A DNA stretch of 64,000 bases from NCBI GenBank assembly GCA_037042915.1, contig CM073194.1, forward strand, positions 310,001-374,000, in the 5' to 3' direction. Shown here in pieces: positions 24,798 to 35,680 of the stretch. The DNA comes from Auricularia sp. M13 (taxonomy: Eukaryota > Basidiomycota > Agaricomycetes > Auriculariales > Auriculariaceae). The notes below the pieces were generated by a model. It did no database searches. It saw only the letters and a program-made list of their open reading frames with translations, and had not been told where the DNA came from. Numbering within the stretch: the first letter of the stretch is position 1; every line of letters begins with the position of its first letter. A program made the position numbers and the translations under genes.

Positions 24798-25159
24798 TAA
24801 AAGTGTGGACCGACAAAGTCCATCTCATTGCAGCCTACCTTTATGAATGTATCTCTTTGTCTGTCGCGTTCGAGTAGAGTGTTTTTAAAAGCTTTGATAT
24901 GGTCGAGACAGAATCTACTTCCGATGACGCTGGTCCGAATGTGTTTATCAGGACCAACCACATGCGATTTGATCGGCGAATGGCTGACAGGCTGTATGGG
25001 AACTTTGAACCGTGAGAGCGCTGTGAGAGCTGCGGGTACGGGTGCTATAGGATAACAGCATTCTGAACCCCGTCTGAACCCCGTGAGCCGCGAGCGATTC
25101 TGATTTGGTACAAAATAACCGTGAAACCCTGGTAAGCGCCTGTCGAAGTGAGGAGCTGC
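24798..25159. other. Short intergenic stretch between P450 F and the next P450 remnant
   Basis: No supported gene on either strand. Confidence 0.45.
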
Positions 25160-26309
25160 GTGCCACAGCGGATCCCAACTGCCCAGACGTGGCATAAATT
25201 ACCCGCCACGTTCGGAATCGTCACTGTCTTACCCAACGGAGATGATGGAAATCCCGTACGCTCGTACGAAGGATGAACATTGTGAACATCCCGCCTGCGT
25301 TGTCGTACGCACCTCACGGATAACAGTAGAAACAAGGAACAGCGAAACCATCCATGGGAGAACCTTGAGCTTATGCAAGGCGAAGCTGGCGTCACCGAGC
25401 AAATCATCAAGGATGCATGCGCAGTCTCATACCTAGGTGCGTACAGGACCAGAGACTGCGAGCGCCGTGCCGAGACTCGCAGGTGGCGCCGACACGACGG
25501 TAGAGTCGGCCCTAATCGTATTCGTCATGGCGATGGTCTTGTGGCCAAAGTACCAGCTGAAAGCGAAGGAATAACTCGACCGCGTGCTCGGAGACCGTCT
25601 TCCAGAGTTTTCCGATAAAGACTCGTTGCCGTACGTTGAGGCGATCGTGCGGGAGACATCGCAAGTATCCTGTCACGCCAATGGGTCGGTATGGAACTCT
25701 CGCGCAGCCAGTTGGGTCACACGCATGCAGCCGTTCCACACGCCGTCGAACAAGACGACGTCTATGAAGGCATGTTGAGCATTGTGATGGGCAACGTCTG
25801 GTAAGCAGCGAGGCGCTAAACCTGCGTAAATTTAATGAACCACAGGGCGCTCATGTATGACGAGAGGATATACCGCGACGCACAGACGTTCAACCCCGAC
25901 CGTTTCATCCGCGACGGCCAGCTTGACCCAAGCGCGGAAGACCCTCGGGTCGCCATCTTTTGCTTTGGCAGACATTACGTCGAGCGTCGTGTCGCGAGCA
26001 TGTCTTTTTGAATTTTACGTCCGAGGATCTGCCCCGGGCGGTACTTTGCAGACGCGTCGGTCTTCCTCACCATCGCAACGGCTCTGAAGTGCTTTCAGTT
26101 TGGAGTGCACATGGAAAACGGCGTTGGCGTCCCCCCGAGCGGCGAAATCCACACGGGCATCGTCAGGTACGTGGCGAGCCCCCCGTTTTCGCAAGCGATT
26201 GATGCTGGCGTTTGCAAGTTGCCCTGTGCCGTTCAAGTGCTAAATTAAGCCCCGTTCTCCGAGGGTCAAGGCCATGATTGATATTGCAAGCCAGAGCTGC
26301 GAGGACTGA
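25160..26309 (+). pseudogene. Decayed 3' part of a cytochrome P450, copy G
   Basis: Blocks equal to exons 5-11 of the neighbouring P450s can be followed. They are the end of exon 5 (EIPYART near 25245), the exon 6 end, the I-helix GADTTVES near 25487, the K-helix region near 25650, the meander near 25870, the haem loop ICPGRYFAD near 26032 and the last exon to a TGA at 26307-26309. The reading frame is destroyed. There is an in-frame TAA where the others have EELDRVLGD (about 25570), a deletion at the K-helix that spoils ETYRK, an inserted or unspliced stretch before the haem loop, and a stop inside the last exon near 26242. The N-terminal half is missing. Confidence 0.85.
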
Positions 26310-27122
26310 CGTTAAAAAATGTAAATAAGTAATGGAACTTGAAGAATTCATAACACGAAGATGGCGGACGACAGAGGATGGAGCAATAATACGCACGTTT
26401 AAGAAGTTCTTTCCAATGTGCAGGACCTGGGTACATTACATTTGACTGTTTGATCAGCTCAGCTGCATCTGGCAATGTGAAGAAGGACGAAAGAAGATTG
26501 AAGTTCGAGGTCCGCCTGCCCTTCGTCTTCTTCTCGAACCGAGCGAGCCGTTTAAGACCTCACGCACTACCCGCGCTGTGTTCGAGCTACTAGGCGCTTT
26601 GTGTTGACTGTGTATCTTTGCTCTAGGTTTGACATGGCTGCCGCCACGCCATTTTATATGTGCAGACTTCTGCGCGCGTTCGATTTTCACGGACAATGAA
26701 CTCGTTGGCCGCTCTAGCGTCTAACTACCTGCTTTCCACGCTGTACTGCATCTGACAATTCAAGGCCTTTTGGGACTTCTGCTGTAGTCGGTGCGATTCA
26801 GCCGGTCGCATTGTCCTTCGGTATGCTTCTTGCCATCAGGACCACGTTCAGACGGCCTTACAACACGACGCCCCTTCGACGAATCTTTGTGCCTCACGAC
26901 CGCGCAGCATGGAAGGCGTTTGGATCCTGCGCGATTGGTTCCTTCGCGCCGCCACAATGCAGCGCTGATACTTCCGAACACCAAACACAATGCAATGGAT
27001 TATGAGGTCCTTCTCCCCATGAACCCACATAGAGGAAGGTCAGCGGTTTGTCGCTATTGTTCCACCAGGATACTTATACTGCACCTGCAGAGAATGCGAA
27101 CACACAAAGCAAACCGTTCGCG
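26310..27122. other. Intergenic region, no supported gene
   Basis: Only short frames occur. A small upstream exon for the next gene is possible at about 27000-27040 but could not be joined in phase. Confidence 0.4.
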
Positions 27123-27896
27123 ATGCTCCCGTCAGGTGGCCAGCGAGTCGCCCGTCCTCTCCGTGAACTCGCCGCTCCACAGCGAGCGAGCACAGCGAAC
27201 AAATACGCCTTGCTTACTACCCGCGGTGCCCGCCCGGCGCTGTCGGCGATGGAGATGATGCCCACGACTCCGCACCCAGCGGGCGCCGAGCTGTACTCGC
27301 TCAGCAACCTCCCATCGACGCCCGACATGCGCGTGAGGCACCTCTTCGCCCCGACGCCCGTGTCGCCCATTAGAGCGTCTCAGCTTCTCACGGCGTACCC
27401 GACGCTGCAGAGCGCCGTCCTGCGCGGGCTCATGGTCGACTGCGAGCTTTACGGACTGAAGCGCCTATTCATCTTCGACTCCTTCATTCCCCAGGCGGGA
27501 GCGGCTGGTCTTCGCGGAATTACGCACCTGCACATCGACATCGCCGCTGCACCGGGGTTCTACGCCTTCATCCGCGGCCTCGGGCCTCGCGCGCTGTGGC
27601 AGTACTTCGCCTCGCTCCGGTTCTTCAGCATCACCGTGCTCATCGAAGACGCCTTGCATTACAACTCTCTTGTCAGCGCCATGTTGAACTCGTGCCCGGT
27701 CCTCGAGCGCGCGGTCGTGCACGTCGTGTTCGACGACTCCGCGACCGTCATGCCAAACTTCTCGGCTGCTAATCTTCCGACTGGTTACGGAGACAGGCTG
27801 CACTACACACTCAAGAACTCGTATTACAACCTAGACGCCGTTGAGCTCTGGAAGCGAGATGCGTGGGGCACGCAGCGAGGCGTTTGGAGTGCGTGA
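27123..27896 (+). CDS. Hypothetical protein, possibly LRR-like
   Basis: A single open frame of 257 residues runs from the first in-frame ATG at 27123; the frame itself is open from 27048. I do not recognise the family. A disordered N-terminus of about 60 residues is followed by a folded-looking part with alternating hydrophobic strands and helices (LRGLMVDCELYGLKRLFIF, ITHLHIDI, LRFFSITVLIEDALH). This rhythm recalls the C-terminal LRR-like region of basidiomycete F-box proteins, but no F-box is present. A further 5' exon may be missing from the model. It lies upstream of, and in the same direction as, the F-box gene. Confidence 0.55.
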   Translation: MLPSGGQRVARPLRELAAPQRASTANKYALLTTRGARPALSAMEMMPTTPHPAGAELYSLSNLPSTPDMRVRHLFAPTPVSPIRASQLLTAYPTLQSAVLRGLMVDCELYGLKRLFIFDSFIPQAGAAGLRGITHLHIDIAAAPGFYAFIRGLGPRALWQYFASLRFFSITVLIEDALHYNSLVSAMLNSCPVLERAVVHVVFDDSATVMPNFSAANLPTGYGDRLHYTLKNSYYNLDAVELWKRDAWGTQRGVWSA

Positions 27897-28558
27897 TTTT
27901 GAGGAGCATACCGTTTGTACAGTACATGTGATAGTAGCCCGTTTGATATCCGATAACATCTTTTACGAGCGTCCTTTGAGTTTCCGCGTACTATGCATTC
28001 CCTAAGAAGTGGTAGATGGGAATCTTTCAGCACCAGCTTGACCCCGGCGGGATGTATTCGGTCGTCGCCGTAAACGCCGTTTGTATTATTCTTCAACCAT
28101 CGCCGTCGCTGCATGCACACTCTGACCCCCCCACGAGGCTTCCAGTATTTGCACACATTGTGCTTGTACTTCTAAGAATGATTCTTGGCCTAGGCGTCCG
28201 GCCCTAGTGAAGTCAGAACCGATGGCATCGCATGGTGTCCGCGTTTCGTCGCCACATTCAAAATAACACTGCTGTGTGAACGTTTTACAGCTCGGTCCTG
28301 CTAGTTCACGCGGGCGCGCGTTCTCTCTTTAGTGGAACAAAGCAGCTCGCCACTTCCTGCGTCAACAGTAATAGCCATCCACTCGCCAGTCCAACACCAG
28401 TTTTCTGGGCGAAATTTCCGCCATACCAGGTGCTCATTGCGACTCGATCAGAACGCACCGTTTTCGAAGTTCCTGAAGATGACGCACAGCCTTGGTCGAG
28501 TGAACCCTAACTGCGAGGCGGTGCAGCGTTTAGGCCGTCGCGACCGCGCGATATCCCG
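27897..28558. other. Intergenic region upstream of the F-box gene
   Basis: No supported gene; it probably contains the promoter of the F-box gene. Confidence 0.45.
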
Positions 28559-30196
28559 ATGCGCTCTTGGCCTCAACCACGTCGACTCTGGCAGCTGCGG
28601 ACCTCACCGACTGGAATGGCGGGCGCATCTACACAGGGCCTGGCCGCGTTCCTCTGTCCAGAGCTCATTGATGCGATACTGCAGCACGTAGTCTGGCCAA
28701 GCGACGTGCACACTCTAGCCCTGCTTAGCCGATGGTGGCATCTCTGCGCGACCCCGCGGCTGTACGCGACCATTCCTGTCCTTTCTTCGCGCCCTGCTTG
28801 CACTCTTGCTCTGCTTTTGCTTTTGGAAACCGACTCTGCGCGCGCGGCGTGCGTGCGCACGGTCATCTTCGACGAACGTTTGCACACGGCTAGCAACGCC
28901 GACGCGCACTCGCCCTCTGTCTGGCGCGGCCGCCGGAGACCGCGCCCACCGACGGAGACGTCCAACATCACCAAGCATGTGCCGCTCTTCCCGATAGGGC
29001 AATACCTCGTGCTGCGCGACGTCGCCCTCGCTCTAGACCGCGTGCTGCCCGCGCTGCCCAACCTGCGCGCCGTTCAGATGCGGCACGTCCATCCGCTGCT
29101 CATGACCTTCAACGCCATGCTGGTCGGACGCACCAAGCGGCAGCGGCTGACGAAGCCGTGGCGGCTCTGGCACAATGTCCGCTCCTACCTCGACATCTTT
29201 CCCGCTGGCGAGACGCTCACGACCTGGGATGCGCTCGCCCGCTCTCCCTCACTCCCCACACATTCCAAATCCAAGGCCAAACTACCATCGCGCGCTGCAG
29301 ACACAGCAGAGCCTGAGGTGCGCCGTATAGAACGGCTCAGCATACGCCTCTGGTCGCGCTGCGCCCCACCGCCCACCGCCCTCACACATCTCCGCACGCT
29401 CTCGCTCACGGGCGCGGGGTTCCACGACTGGTCCGCCGCGCGGTCCTGGGCGCCGGCACTCGCGCACCTCCCCGCACTCGACGCGCTGCTGCTGTGCGAC
29501 CTCGGGCGCGGCTCCGGCGGCGAGCTCGGCGAGCTGGTCGTCGCCGCGGCGCGCCTGCGCACGCTCGTGCTGCACCGCGTCTTTGTGCAGGCATGGGAGT
29601 ACCGCGTGCTCGCGCAGCTCGTGCGCGCGCACGCCGAGACGCTCGAGACGCTCTGCCTGGACGTGCGCTGGCGGGCGTCCGACGACGGCCCGCTGTGGGA
29701 CGTCTTTTTCGACATCATCGATGCCGTCGACGGGGGGAACAAGGGCTACACGTGGATCCGACTGCCGAATCTGCGCACGCTGCGCATCCACAACCTCGCC
29801 GGCTTCGAGTGCACAAACTGCGCGCTGTCCATCGAGCAGTGCGCGCACGGGCCCGCGCGCGAGGCCGACACCGGCTTATACGACGCGCTCCTCCGCTTCC
29901 TCCCCTCGCATATTGGCAGGCACAGTCTCACCGAGCTCGCCATCACCGGCCTGCCGCTGGAGAGGTGTGTGTCGTTCGAAACCGTCGGCCGCAGGCTGGA
30001 CCGGCTGATGCTCTATGGCGCCGGCCTGGCGCTTTCGACAGGGCCGCCGCCCGCTGGAAATATCTGGGAGAAGGAGCGCTGGCTGCGGGAGTTCTTCCTT
30101 TTGCGCGGGACGGTGTTTGAGGGCGAATATTGGGATGTGCCTGTCCCGCCGCGCGGGAGGTTGTCGAGGTCGCATCCGATGCAGCCCGTTAGGTGA
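28559..30196 (+). CDS. F-box/LRR-like protein
   Basis: An uninterrupted 545-codon frame. After about 27 residues an F-box follows, with FLCPELIDAILQHVV, a gap, then LALLSRWWHLCATPRLY. The rest contains leucine-rich stretches (LTHLRTLSLTGAGF, LPALDALLLCDLG, ARLRTLVLHRVF, LPNLRTLRIHNLAGF, HSLTELAITGLPL), as expected for the substrate-binding part. Such proteins bind Skp1 in SCF ubiquitin ligases, and the target is unknown. Agaricomycetes carry hundreds of these genes. An alternative start is the ATG at 28616, closer to the F-box. Strong GC bias at third positions creates long antisense frames, which I do not regard as genes. Confidence 0.75.
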   Translation: MRSWPQPRRLWQLRTSPTGMAGASTQGLAAFLCPELIDAILQHVVWPSDVHTLALLSRWWHLCATPRLYATIPVLSSRPACTLALLLLLETDSARAACVRTVIFDERLHTASNADAHSPSVWRGRRRPRPPTETSNITKHVPLFPIGQYLVLRDVALALDRVLPALPNLRAVQMRHVHPLLMTFNAMLVGRTKRQRLTKPWRLWHNVRSYLDIFPAGETLTTWDALARSPSLPTHSKSKAKLPSRAADTAEPEVRRIERLSIRLWSRCAPPPTALTHLRTLSLTGAGFHDWSAARSWAPALAHLPALDALLLCDLGRGSGGELGELVVAAARLRTLVLHRVFVQAWEYRVLAQLVRAHAETLETLCLDVRWRASDDGPLWDVFFDIIDAVDGGNKGYTWIRLPNLRTLRIHNLAGFECTNCALSIEQCAHGPAREADTGLYDALLRFLPSHIGRHSLTELAITGLPLERCVSFETVGRRLDRLMLYGAGLALSTGPPPAGNIWEKERWLREFFLLRGTVFEGEYWDVPVPPRGRLSRSHPMQPVR

Positions 30197-32664
30197 TATA
30201 CGGTCTTTCAGAGTTTCTGTCCCGGGATTACCTTGCACCTATTATCTCCCTCTCTATGCACTGTATTACTGTGTACTCTGCTCAGTTCTCGTGTTCACAA
30301 CTGTGCCTACCGCTCACTCTGCTCCTCATTGATTTACAGTAACATTATCTCATTCGTTCTTGCCAATGCTATGTACCTAGTCAGCTTCCTACCAGAAATA
30401 CATTTGAACCGAAAGTTGCGATGTCTCGGAAATGGTGGGATGTCGGAGGTACAATTACAGTAAAGTTTGCGGGCATCAGCGGGAAATGTGGCGGAGATAC
30501 GAACGCGTCCTCGGGCTTGCCGTCCTCCTTTTTCTCCGCGCATCCGCTGCCTTTCGCCTCGTCCGCGCGCATTGGGGGTCCTCGGTCTTCTAGCCTTTAT
30601 GCTCCTGGTTTGCATCTGCTTTGTGCTGCCAGTCTGCTGCTTCCATTGTCCGCAGTCCGACGGATGCCAGCGTCTTTCCAGCCTCCAAGCGTATACGCCT
30701 CGCACTGGCCCTCTTTGATGATCCATTATAGGCGACTGAAATCAGACTTAGTATTGGGCTCAGGCGGCTGGCAGCTTCGACCTTTTCGATTCTCTCTCAC
30801 AACGACGCCGTACTACCTGGCCTGGACTTTGGATAGCGTATGCGCATCAAGTCATCTTCACGCTCTTCTTCGGCCATCATTATGGCCTCAAGCTCCGTTT
30901 TGCGGGCTCTTGCATTGTCTACCTCTTGCCTCTTTCCCCTATCGCAGAGACTGGCAGCTGCGTTCTACAAAGAAAGTGACGATTCAGAAGACTATCCATC
31001 CGTACCCGTCATTCAGGCATTCCGCGGTGTCCAGAATACAGCTTTGTTGGGTAAGTACATAGAGCGGAAGCTAAACAATGCGCGGAGCTCCTCGCCCGCC
31101 GAACAAGAATTACTGTCTTGGTTCCCCCTGCCGTCGAGCGGCCCCCAGGACGTCTGAAGACCCGTCCGGCCCGACTACACTTGACTCCAAGACTCCTTGT
31201 CTTTCTCCTTACCCCTCCGAGTCGACGTCTGGCATCCCGGGCCACCGCTCTGCTCTTCTCGCCGCGTTATTCTTCCTCTCGGGCTTCCATGCTTCTGGAC
31301 GCTCCATCCCATGTTGAATGCATCATCTCGCTAGTCTGCAGCAATAGCACAAACCCAGCGCCAGACTACGCCAGCCCTGGGCCTAGGAATCCGGCACATC
31401 GATGAACGTTGAATCACGCGATCGGACGCCCACCTGCCTGACTCTTTCGTTACGCGCAGCTAGCCATTCACGTAGCCTTCAAAACCCCAGCGCAAAGACG
31501 TCGCGCTCATACTGTAGTTCGTTTCGGACTGCCTGTGCAGCTCCGAGTATCCCTTACATATGGAGGCTACTAGTAGCTCTCTTCCGAATCGACACCGGCG
31601 CAAGGTCCGTACTCCCAGCCTAGATTCACGGCCGCGGCGTTCCTGGCAGGACGTACATTCTTCACGAATGCGACTCGCCTGAGATTCGCAGCTCAAGCAG
31701 GGTGTTCTCCTTACTCGCTATCGTTCCCAAGTCGCCGAATCTGTCTCGGAGGCGGTTAACCGTCAGCTACCGGCGGCGTGACGGAACCCGCGCGCAGCAT
31801 TCAGATCTTCGGCCCGGGTGGACACGCTGAGTCCAACTTGAGAAGAGATGCCCGCGGGCCGCGGTGCTCCGATCCCGCCTTGGGGACGCACTGCCCGGCC
31901 ACAACGCGCAGCGGCGTTTCTTCCTTGTCTTGTCAACGCACATAAGCTGACATGCACCGCACAGTGCAGAATCCCGCCACTGGCTGCTGCAGCACAAACA
32001 CCATGAATAGCGTACGGCACGCTTTGCGTGCAGGCTGCAAACCGTTGCCACGGAACTATACTTATTTCGGAATGGCGTTGGGACATGCGACTCGACTCTG
32101 AGATTCGCAGCTCGAGCAGGGTATTCCCCTTGCTCGCTATCGTTCCGTTCGCGTACCTATGGTCAGTCCGGCTTTCCATACTAACCAGCTCGCCGAATCT
32201 GTCTCGGAGGTGGTTAGCTACCGTGACGGAACCCGCGCGCAGCATTCCGATCTTCAGCCCGGGTGGACACGCTGAGAGTCGACCAAGTCAAGACCAACTT
32301 GAGAAGAGGAGATGCCCGCGGTGCTCCGTCCGGATCCCGCGTTGGGGGAACGCACTGCCAGGCGCAGCGGCGTTTCTTGTCAACGCACATAAGCTGTCAT
32401 GCACCGCACAGTGCAGAATCCGCTGCAGCACAAACACCATGGATAGTGTACGGCACCGTGCTAGTGCGACCGTTGCGCTAGTGTCCGTCGGATCCATTTC
32501 TTCGTTGTTCCCACATGGCTCACATCCGCGTTGGGCCGCGGAGACCTGAAGCCGACATGTACTTGGCGGAAGACGATGGGTGTCTAGAGACAATGGGCGT
32601 CTGGATACTGGCACTGTGCGGACGTTCCACTAGGATTTTAAGGAAGAGCATATAGGCAAGCTAA
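30197..32664. other. Gene-poor region with a tandem duplication
   Basis: The frames at 30421-31062 and 30840-31157 overlap and show no domain. From 31670 on the sequence is an imperfect tandem duplication (separate entry). No convincing gene was found in this 2.5 kb. Confidence 0.45.
31670..32460. repeat. Imperfect tandem duplication, two copies of about 370 bp
   Basis: The block starting GCGACTCGCC at 31670 and running to about 32035 recurs from 32087 to about 32460. Long identical runs (for example GACGGAACCCGCGCGCAGCA and TGCACCGCACAGTGCAGAAT) are separated by insertions and deletions. The offset of about 417 bp and the gaps indicate an old local duplication that has since diverged. No coding function is evident in either copy. 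Confidence 0.8.
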
Positions 32665-33583
32665 TCAGGACAATTCGGATACATTACATAAAACGCAAAC
32701 GTCCTTTAGGGCAAGGCGACAAGTGAAAGTAGAGTCCAAATGAGGTTGCACGCGGACGAGGAACATCTCCAGCAGAACGAGGTTCGATTCGCGAAGCTCC
32801 ATACCCTGCATAGCGGAGCGGGGGGTTTGAAGCGACGAACGCGCATCCAAGACCCTCCCGACGCTAGCGGTATCGGTTATCTGAATCAGCACGGTAAATA
32901 TCGAATCGTAGTATGTAGCGCGGATGACGCACAATATCATAAGAACCGTCTGTAGTTGCGGTTATAGTTGCGGTCGGATGACCGTCAGGAACAGTATGCG
33001 AAAACCGTGCTATCAGCCCGTTGGCGACTGCTGTCGCGCGACGATCCAAAGGGCGAATTGTGATGGAGGAGACTAAACGCTTGTCGCCTAGTTGGAGCGT
33101 GAAACTGGTGACAACCCCCACGGACCAGATGATGACCGGAAGTCGTACGTAGTTGCGGCCGAGGGACTTCGACAGCGCGAGTACCATAACATGGCGTTGA
33201 CGATGCACTAGATTCATCCAGCGGATCATCGCGGGCAGGCAGGTGATGGAGTACGTCCGCGACTCGCGGTCTGAGAAAGCGAGCATGCGATTGATGCGTC
33301 TACGGGTTCTATTAGCGTATTCGATCTTAACGGTGACTATGACGGACTCGTTCAGAGGTCCATTGTCGCGAACCCACGGGGCATAGGCGGGCTCGGGTAC
33401 TTCTACCATTAATTCGTCGGCGATAATTGCACCACGGAACGACGAGGGAGGGAAGGCTGGTGATAGCATCTTGCGAGGGCTACAGACAGGGCTGAGGTAT
33501 TCGCTGTCGAGAATGAGCAAGGGCAGGTGCATCGAAGAGGGAGAAGGTCGGAGGCGGAGGGTGAAACACGAGACGTGGTGCAT
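32665..33583 (-). CDS. GDL-family protein 1 (unrecognised family)
   Basis: This is one of five related genes. Proposed coding segments are 32933-33583 and 32665-32880, giving 288 residues; an extra 33-nt phase-1 intron near 32950-32983 is possible, as in the other members. It has the N-terminal block with AFPPSS and WVRDNGPLNES, the middle block RRINRMLAFSDRESRTYSI ... PVIIWSVGVVTSF, and the C-terminal block LDARSSLQTPRSAM ... SNLVLLEMFLVRV ... DVCVL. At the place of the family's first intron the GT is one base displaced. Reading straight through is in frame here, so this intron may be lost or retained. The function is unknown; the strand-rich blocks could be OB-like folds, which is a guess. 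Confidence 0.6.
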
Positions 33584-33702
33584 GGGAGGCGTGAACGTTA
33601 TTTGGCATAAGGGTCCCGATCGTCCGGATCTAGGGAGAGCGCTGCTGACATGAGGATACAAGATTTGTGGGGGAAAAAATGGCTGCTATACAGGGCACGA
33701 GA

Positions 33703-34263
33703 TTAAAACATTAATTCGGGACCGCGGTAGTTGTGGTTGGCAAGAGAGTGAGGGGGTATTCTCAAATCGACGAGACTGCTCCAACACACTTGGCACACAT
33801 ACATATCGCGCAGCTGAAATGGTGCCAGCATGCCGCGGTGATCCAGGAGAGCACCGCAGAATAAGCCGTGATCGTAATTTCGGGGGAGCAAGAGGTGCGG
33901 GATGTGGGCAGCGTTCAGAATGAGTAAGTGAGAGTTTGTGAGCGCACGTAGATGTGCCTTCGTTAACATTTCGAGGGAGGAGCAGACTGCGCAGACGACG
34001 CCGTTCACCGAGAATGTCGATAACCAGTGCTGTATGAAACAATGCATCTCCGAGGAGTGATCCAAGACCGTGCTCTGGTGATCGAGTCCGTGTTCATGAC
34101 CGGTGTCCGCACGACCAACGACGTTGTCAGAACAATCTGTGTTGATGGTATCGTCTGCTGGATGCTGCAAAAGCAAACCGGACAGAGACGCCGACGGCGA
34201 CCCGCACGTCGACGAATCATGGTCGGCACGGTACGAGATGGACGAGCGCGCCGAAGTCGACAT
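33703..34263 (-). CDS. Stand-alone copy of the Helitron N-terminal zinc-knuckle region
   Basis: An intact 186-residue frame runs from an ATG at 34263 to TAA. Its C-terminal 100 residues align with positions about 300-400 of the large Helitron protein at 48703-54879. Both have VCAVCS, then an FCxAxLDHRGxL block, then VCxxCWSxL and SLANxNY. The two CxxC pairs suggest one zinc site. The frame ends just after this region, so Rep and helicase domains are absent and none are found downstream. The N-terminal 85 residues differ from the Helitron. A perfect three-unit heat-shock element lies about 115 bp upstream. It could be a truncated transposon remnant or a separate small protein that kept the domain. 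Confidence 0.6.
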   Translation of the reverse strand: MSTSARSSISYRADHDSSTCGSPSASLSGLLLQHPADDTINTDCSDNVVGRADTGHEHGLDHQSTVLDHSSEMHCFIQHWLSTFSVNGVVCAVCSSLEMLTKAHLRALTNSHLLILNAAHIPHLLLPRNYDHGLFCGALLDHRGMLAPFQLRDMYVCQVCWSSLVDLRIPPHSLANHNYRGPELMF

Positions 34264-34375
34264 ATTACGGTGCAAAGGCAGAAGTTGGCTCGCGGCGGAG
34301 TGTGCTTTTTCGGGGACGGGGAAAAGAGCGGGAACGTACCAGAACGTGCTGGAGGGCAGTTGATTCGGGGAACGG

Positions 34376-34388
34376 GAATGTTCCAGAA
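34376..34388 (-). promoter_or_regulatory. Perfect three-unit heat-shock element
   Basis: GAATGTTCCAGAA: three alternating GAA/TTC units at exact 5-bp spacing, about 115 bp before the start of the Helitron fragment gene. Nearby gapped GAAC copies (34331-34345) add weaker units. Confidence 0.6.
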
Positions 34389-34483
34389 CGCGCTAGAACG
34401 TCGGAAGGTCCCGAATGTCCTCGCGGTACAGTATTATGACATTGACGAGCAGACAAAAAGGACGACAAGTTAACAACGGTTGT

Positions 34484-35434
34484 TTACATGATTCCAGGAA
34501 GCATTGAATTCATCATGTCCTTCATGAGTTGCTGGACATGCTCGTGCATGAATTCCGGAAGCATCGCTGTGATGCGTGAACAAGCGGTTTCTCGCAATCT
34601 CGAGAGCAGGTACGCACTGAGAACAACCTTTTCCTCGACGCGGTAAGCGGTACGAAGAAGCTTGACCGTCGCTGCGTCCAGCTCCTCCATACGGTCCACT
34701 GTAATCTGAACGAAGGGGGCGTAGTCGGTGAAGATGTGTTCCCAGACTGTGAAGCACGAGTCATGCGTGCAGAAATGAGTCGTATGCAAAGTGGCAAGTA
34801 CGCCAAGAGAGAAAACAAAACAGTATACTATGGAGGTGGCGTGCGGATTGTACGAGGTCAAGGGAGCGGACAATTGGCACTCGAGCTCGAGAATCTTGTC
34901 TTGGCCGCTTCGGTCGAAGGTGTTGCTTGATTTGATATCGCTGTCGTTCAAAGCCACGGCTAGCGCACTATATACCTCGAGGTGAAGATAAGACCTACGG
35001 CCAGCTGTAAGTCAGGGACTGTGCGGCAGTGTATGAAGTGCTCACCTAGCGATGACGACCCCATATAGGGAACGTACAGCGGCACTCTGCTCTGCGTTGC
35101 ACATCGTGGAGAGTGCGTGCATAACGGGAAGGGCGTTGAGATAGTCGAGATGCGAACTGACGACATCGAACGCGGCAGCGACGATAGCATGATTGGTTGG
35201 CTTGCGTAGCTCAGTTCGGTCTAACTTCGCCTCGAAATCCTCCCAGGTCCAGAACGCGTGTTGGATACGTTTATAGGCAGCCCAGGGCTGCGTTTCGCAT
35301 TAGAGGCGAGCAACTCGTTGCGCAACGAGGGGTTTACGCACCGGGTTAGCGTGCACGGATTGTGCCGGATACAAGACGTAAGGACTAGTCCCTTGGGTAG
35401 CGACGAAAGGAGTGCGCGATTCTTCGAAGTCCAT
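34484..35434 (-). CDS. Orphan protein, 281 residues
   Basis: Exons 35342-35434, 35046-35287 and 34484-34994 (transcript order) join in phase with good GT-AG signals. I do not recognise the family. The protein starts MDFEESRTPFVATQG. The middle is helical (KRIQHAFWTWEDF, a segment ending SAAVRSLYGVV), with a moderately hydrophobic stretch around VYCFVFSLGVLATLHT. The C-terminal 60 residues are strongly helical and amphipathic (VEEKVVLSAYLLSRL, EHVQQLMKDMMNSML). A TATA-like TATATAAGG lies about 70 bp upstream. It sits between the Helitron fragment and GDL gene 2, on the same strand as both. No second copy was found in the window. Confidence 0.6.
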
Positions 35435-35680
35435 GCCGACGGCGAGGACAGTACGGGGCGAGGGCGGCTGTTAGACCGTGAAGGTCAACCTTAAAGCGGA
35501 CCTTATATAGTGTTCAGATTCCCGAAACTTAATATGACGAGTCGGGGTTCGCTGCATGCAGAGGCGCTGCCTCCCGTCCAGGAAGGCGACTAACATATAG
35601 ACAGTGCGCACACTATAGTTACAGTTCTGTAGTTACAGGCCATGATTACGGTACGCATACATATATCGGTGAGCATATCG

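Noticed and set aside
28573-29848. Long open frames on the minus strand opposite the F-box gene (for example 28573-29061, 29185-29742, 29282-29848)
   Set aside because: They mirror the GC-rich third positions of the sense gene, have skewed Arg/Ala/Ser composition and show no domain.
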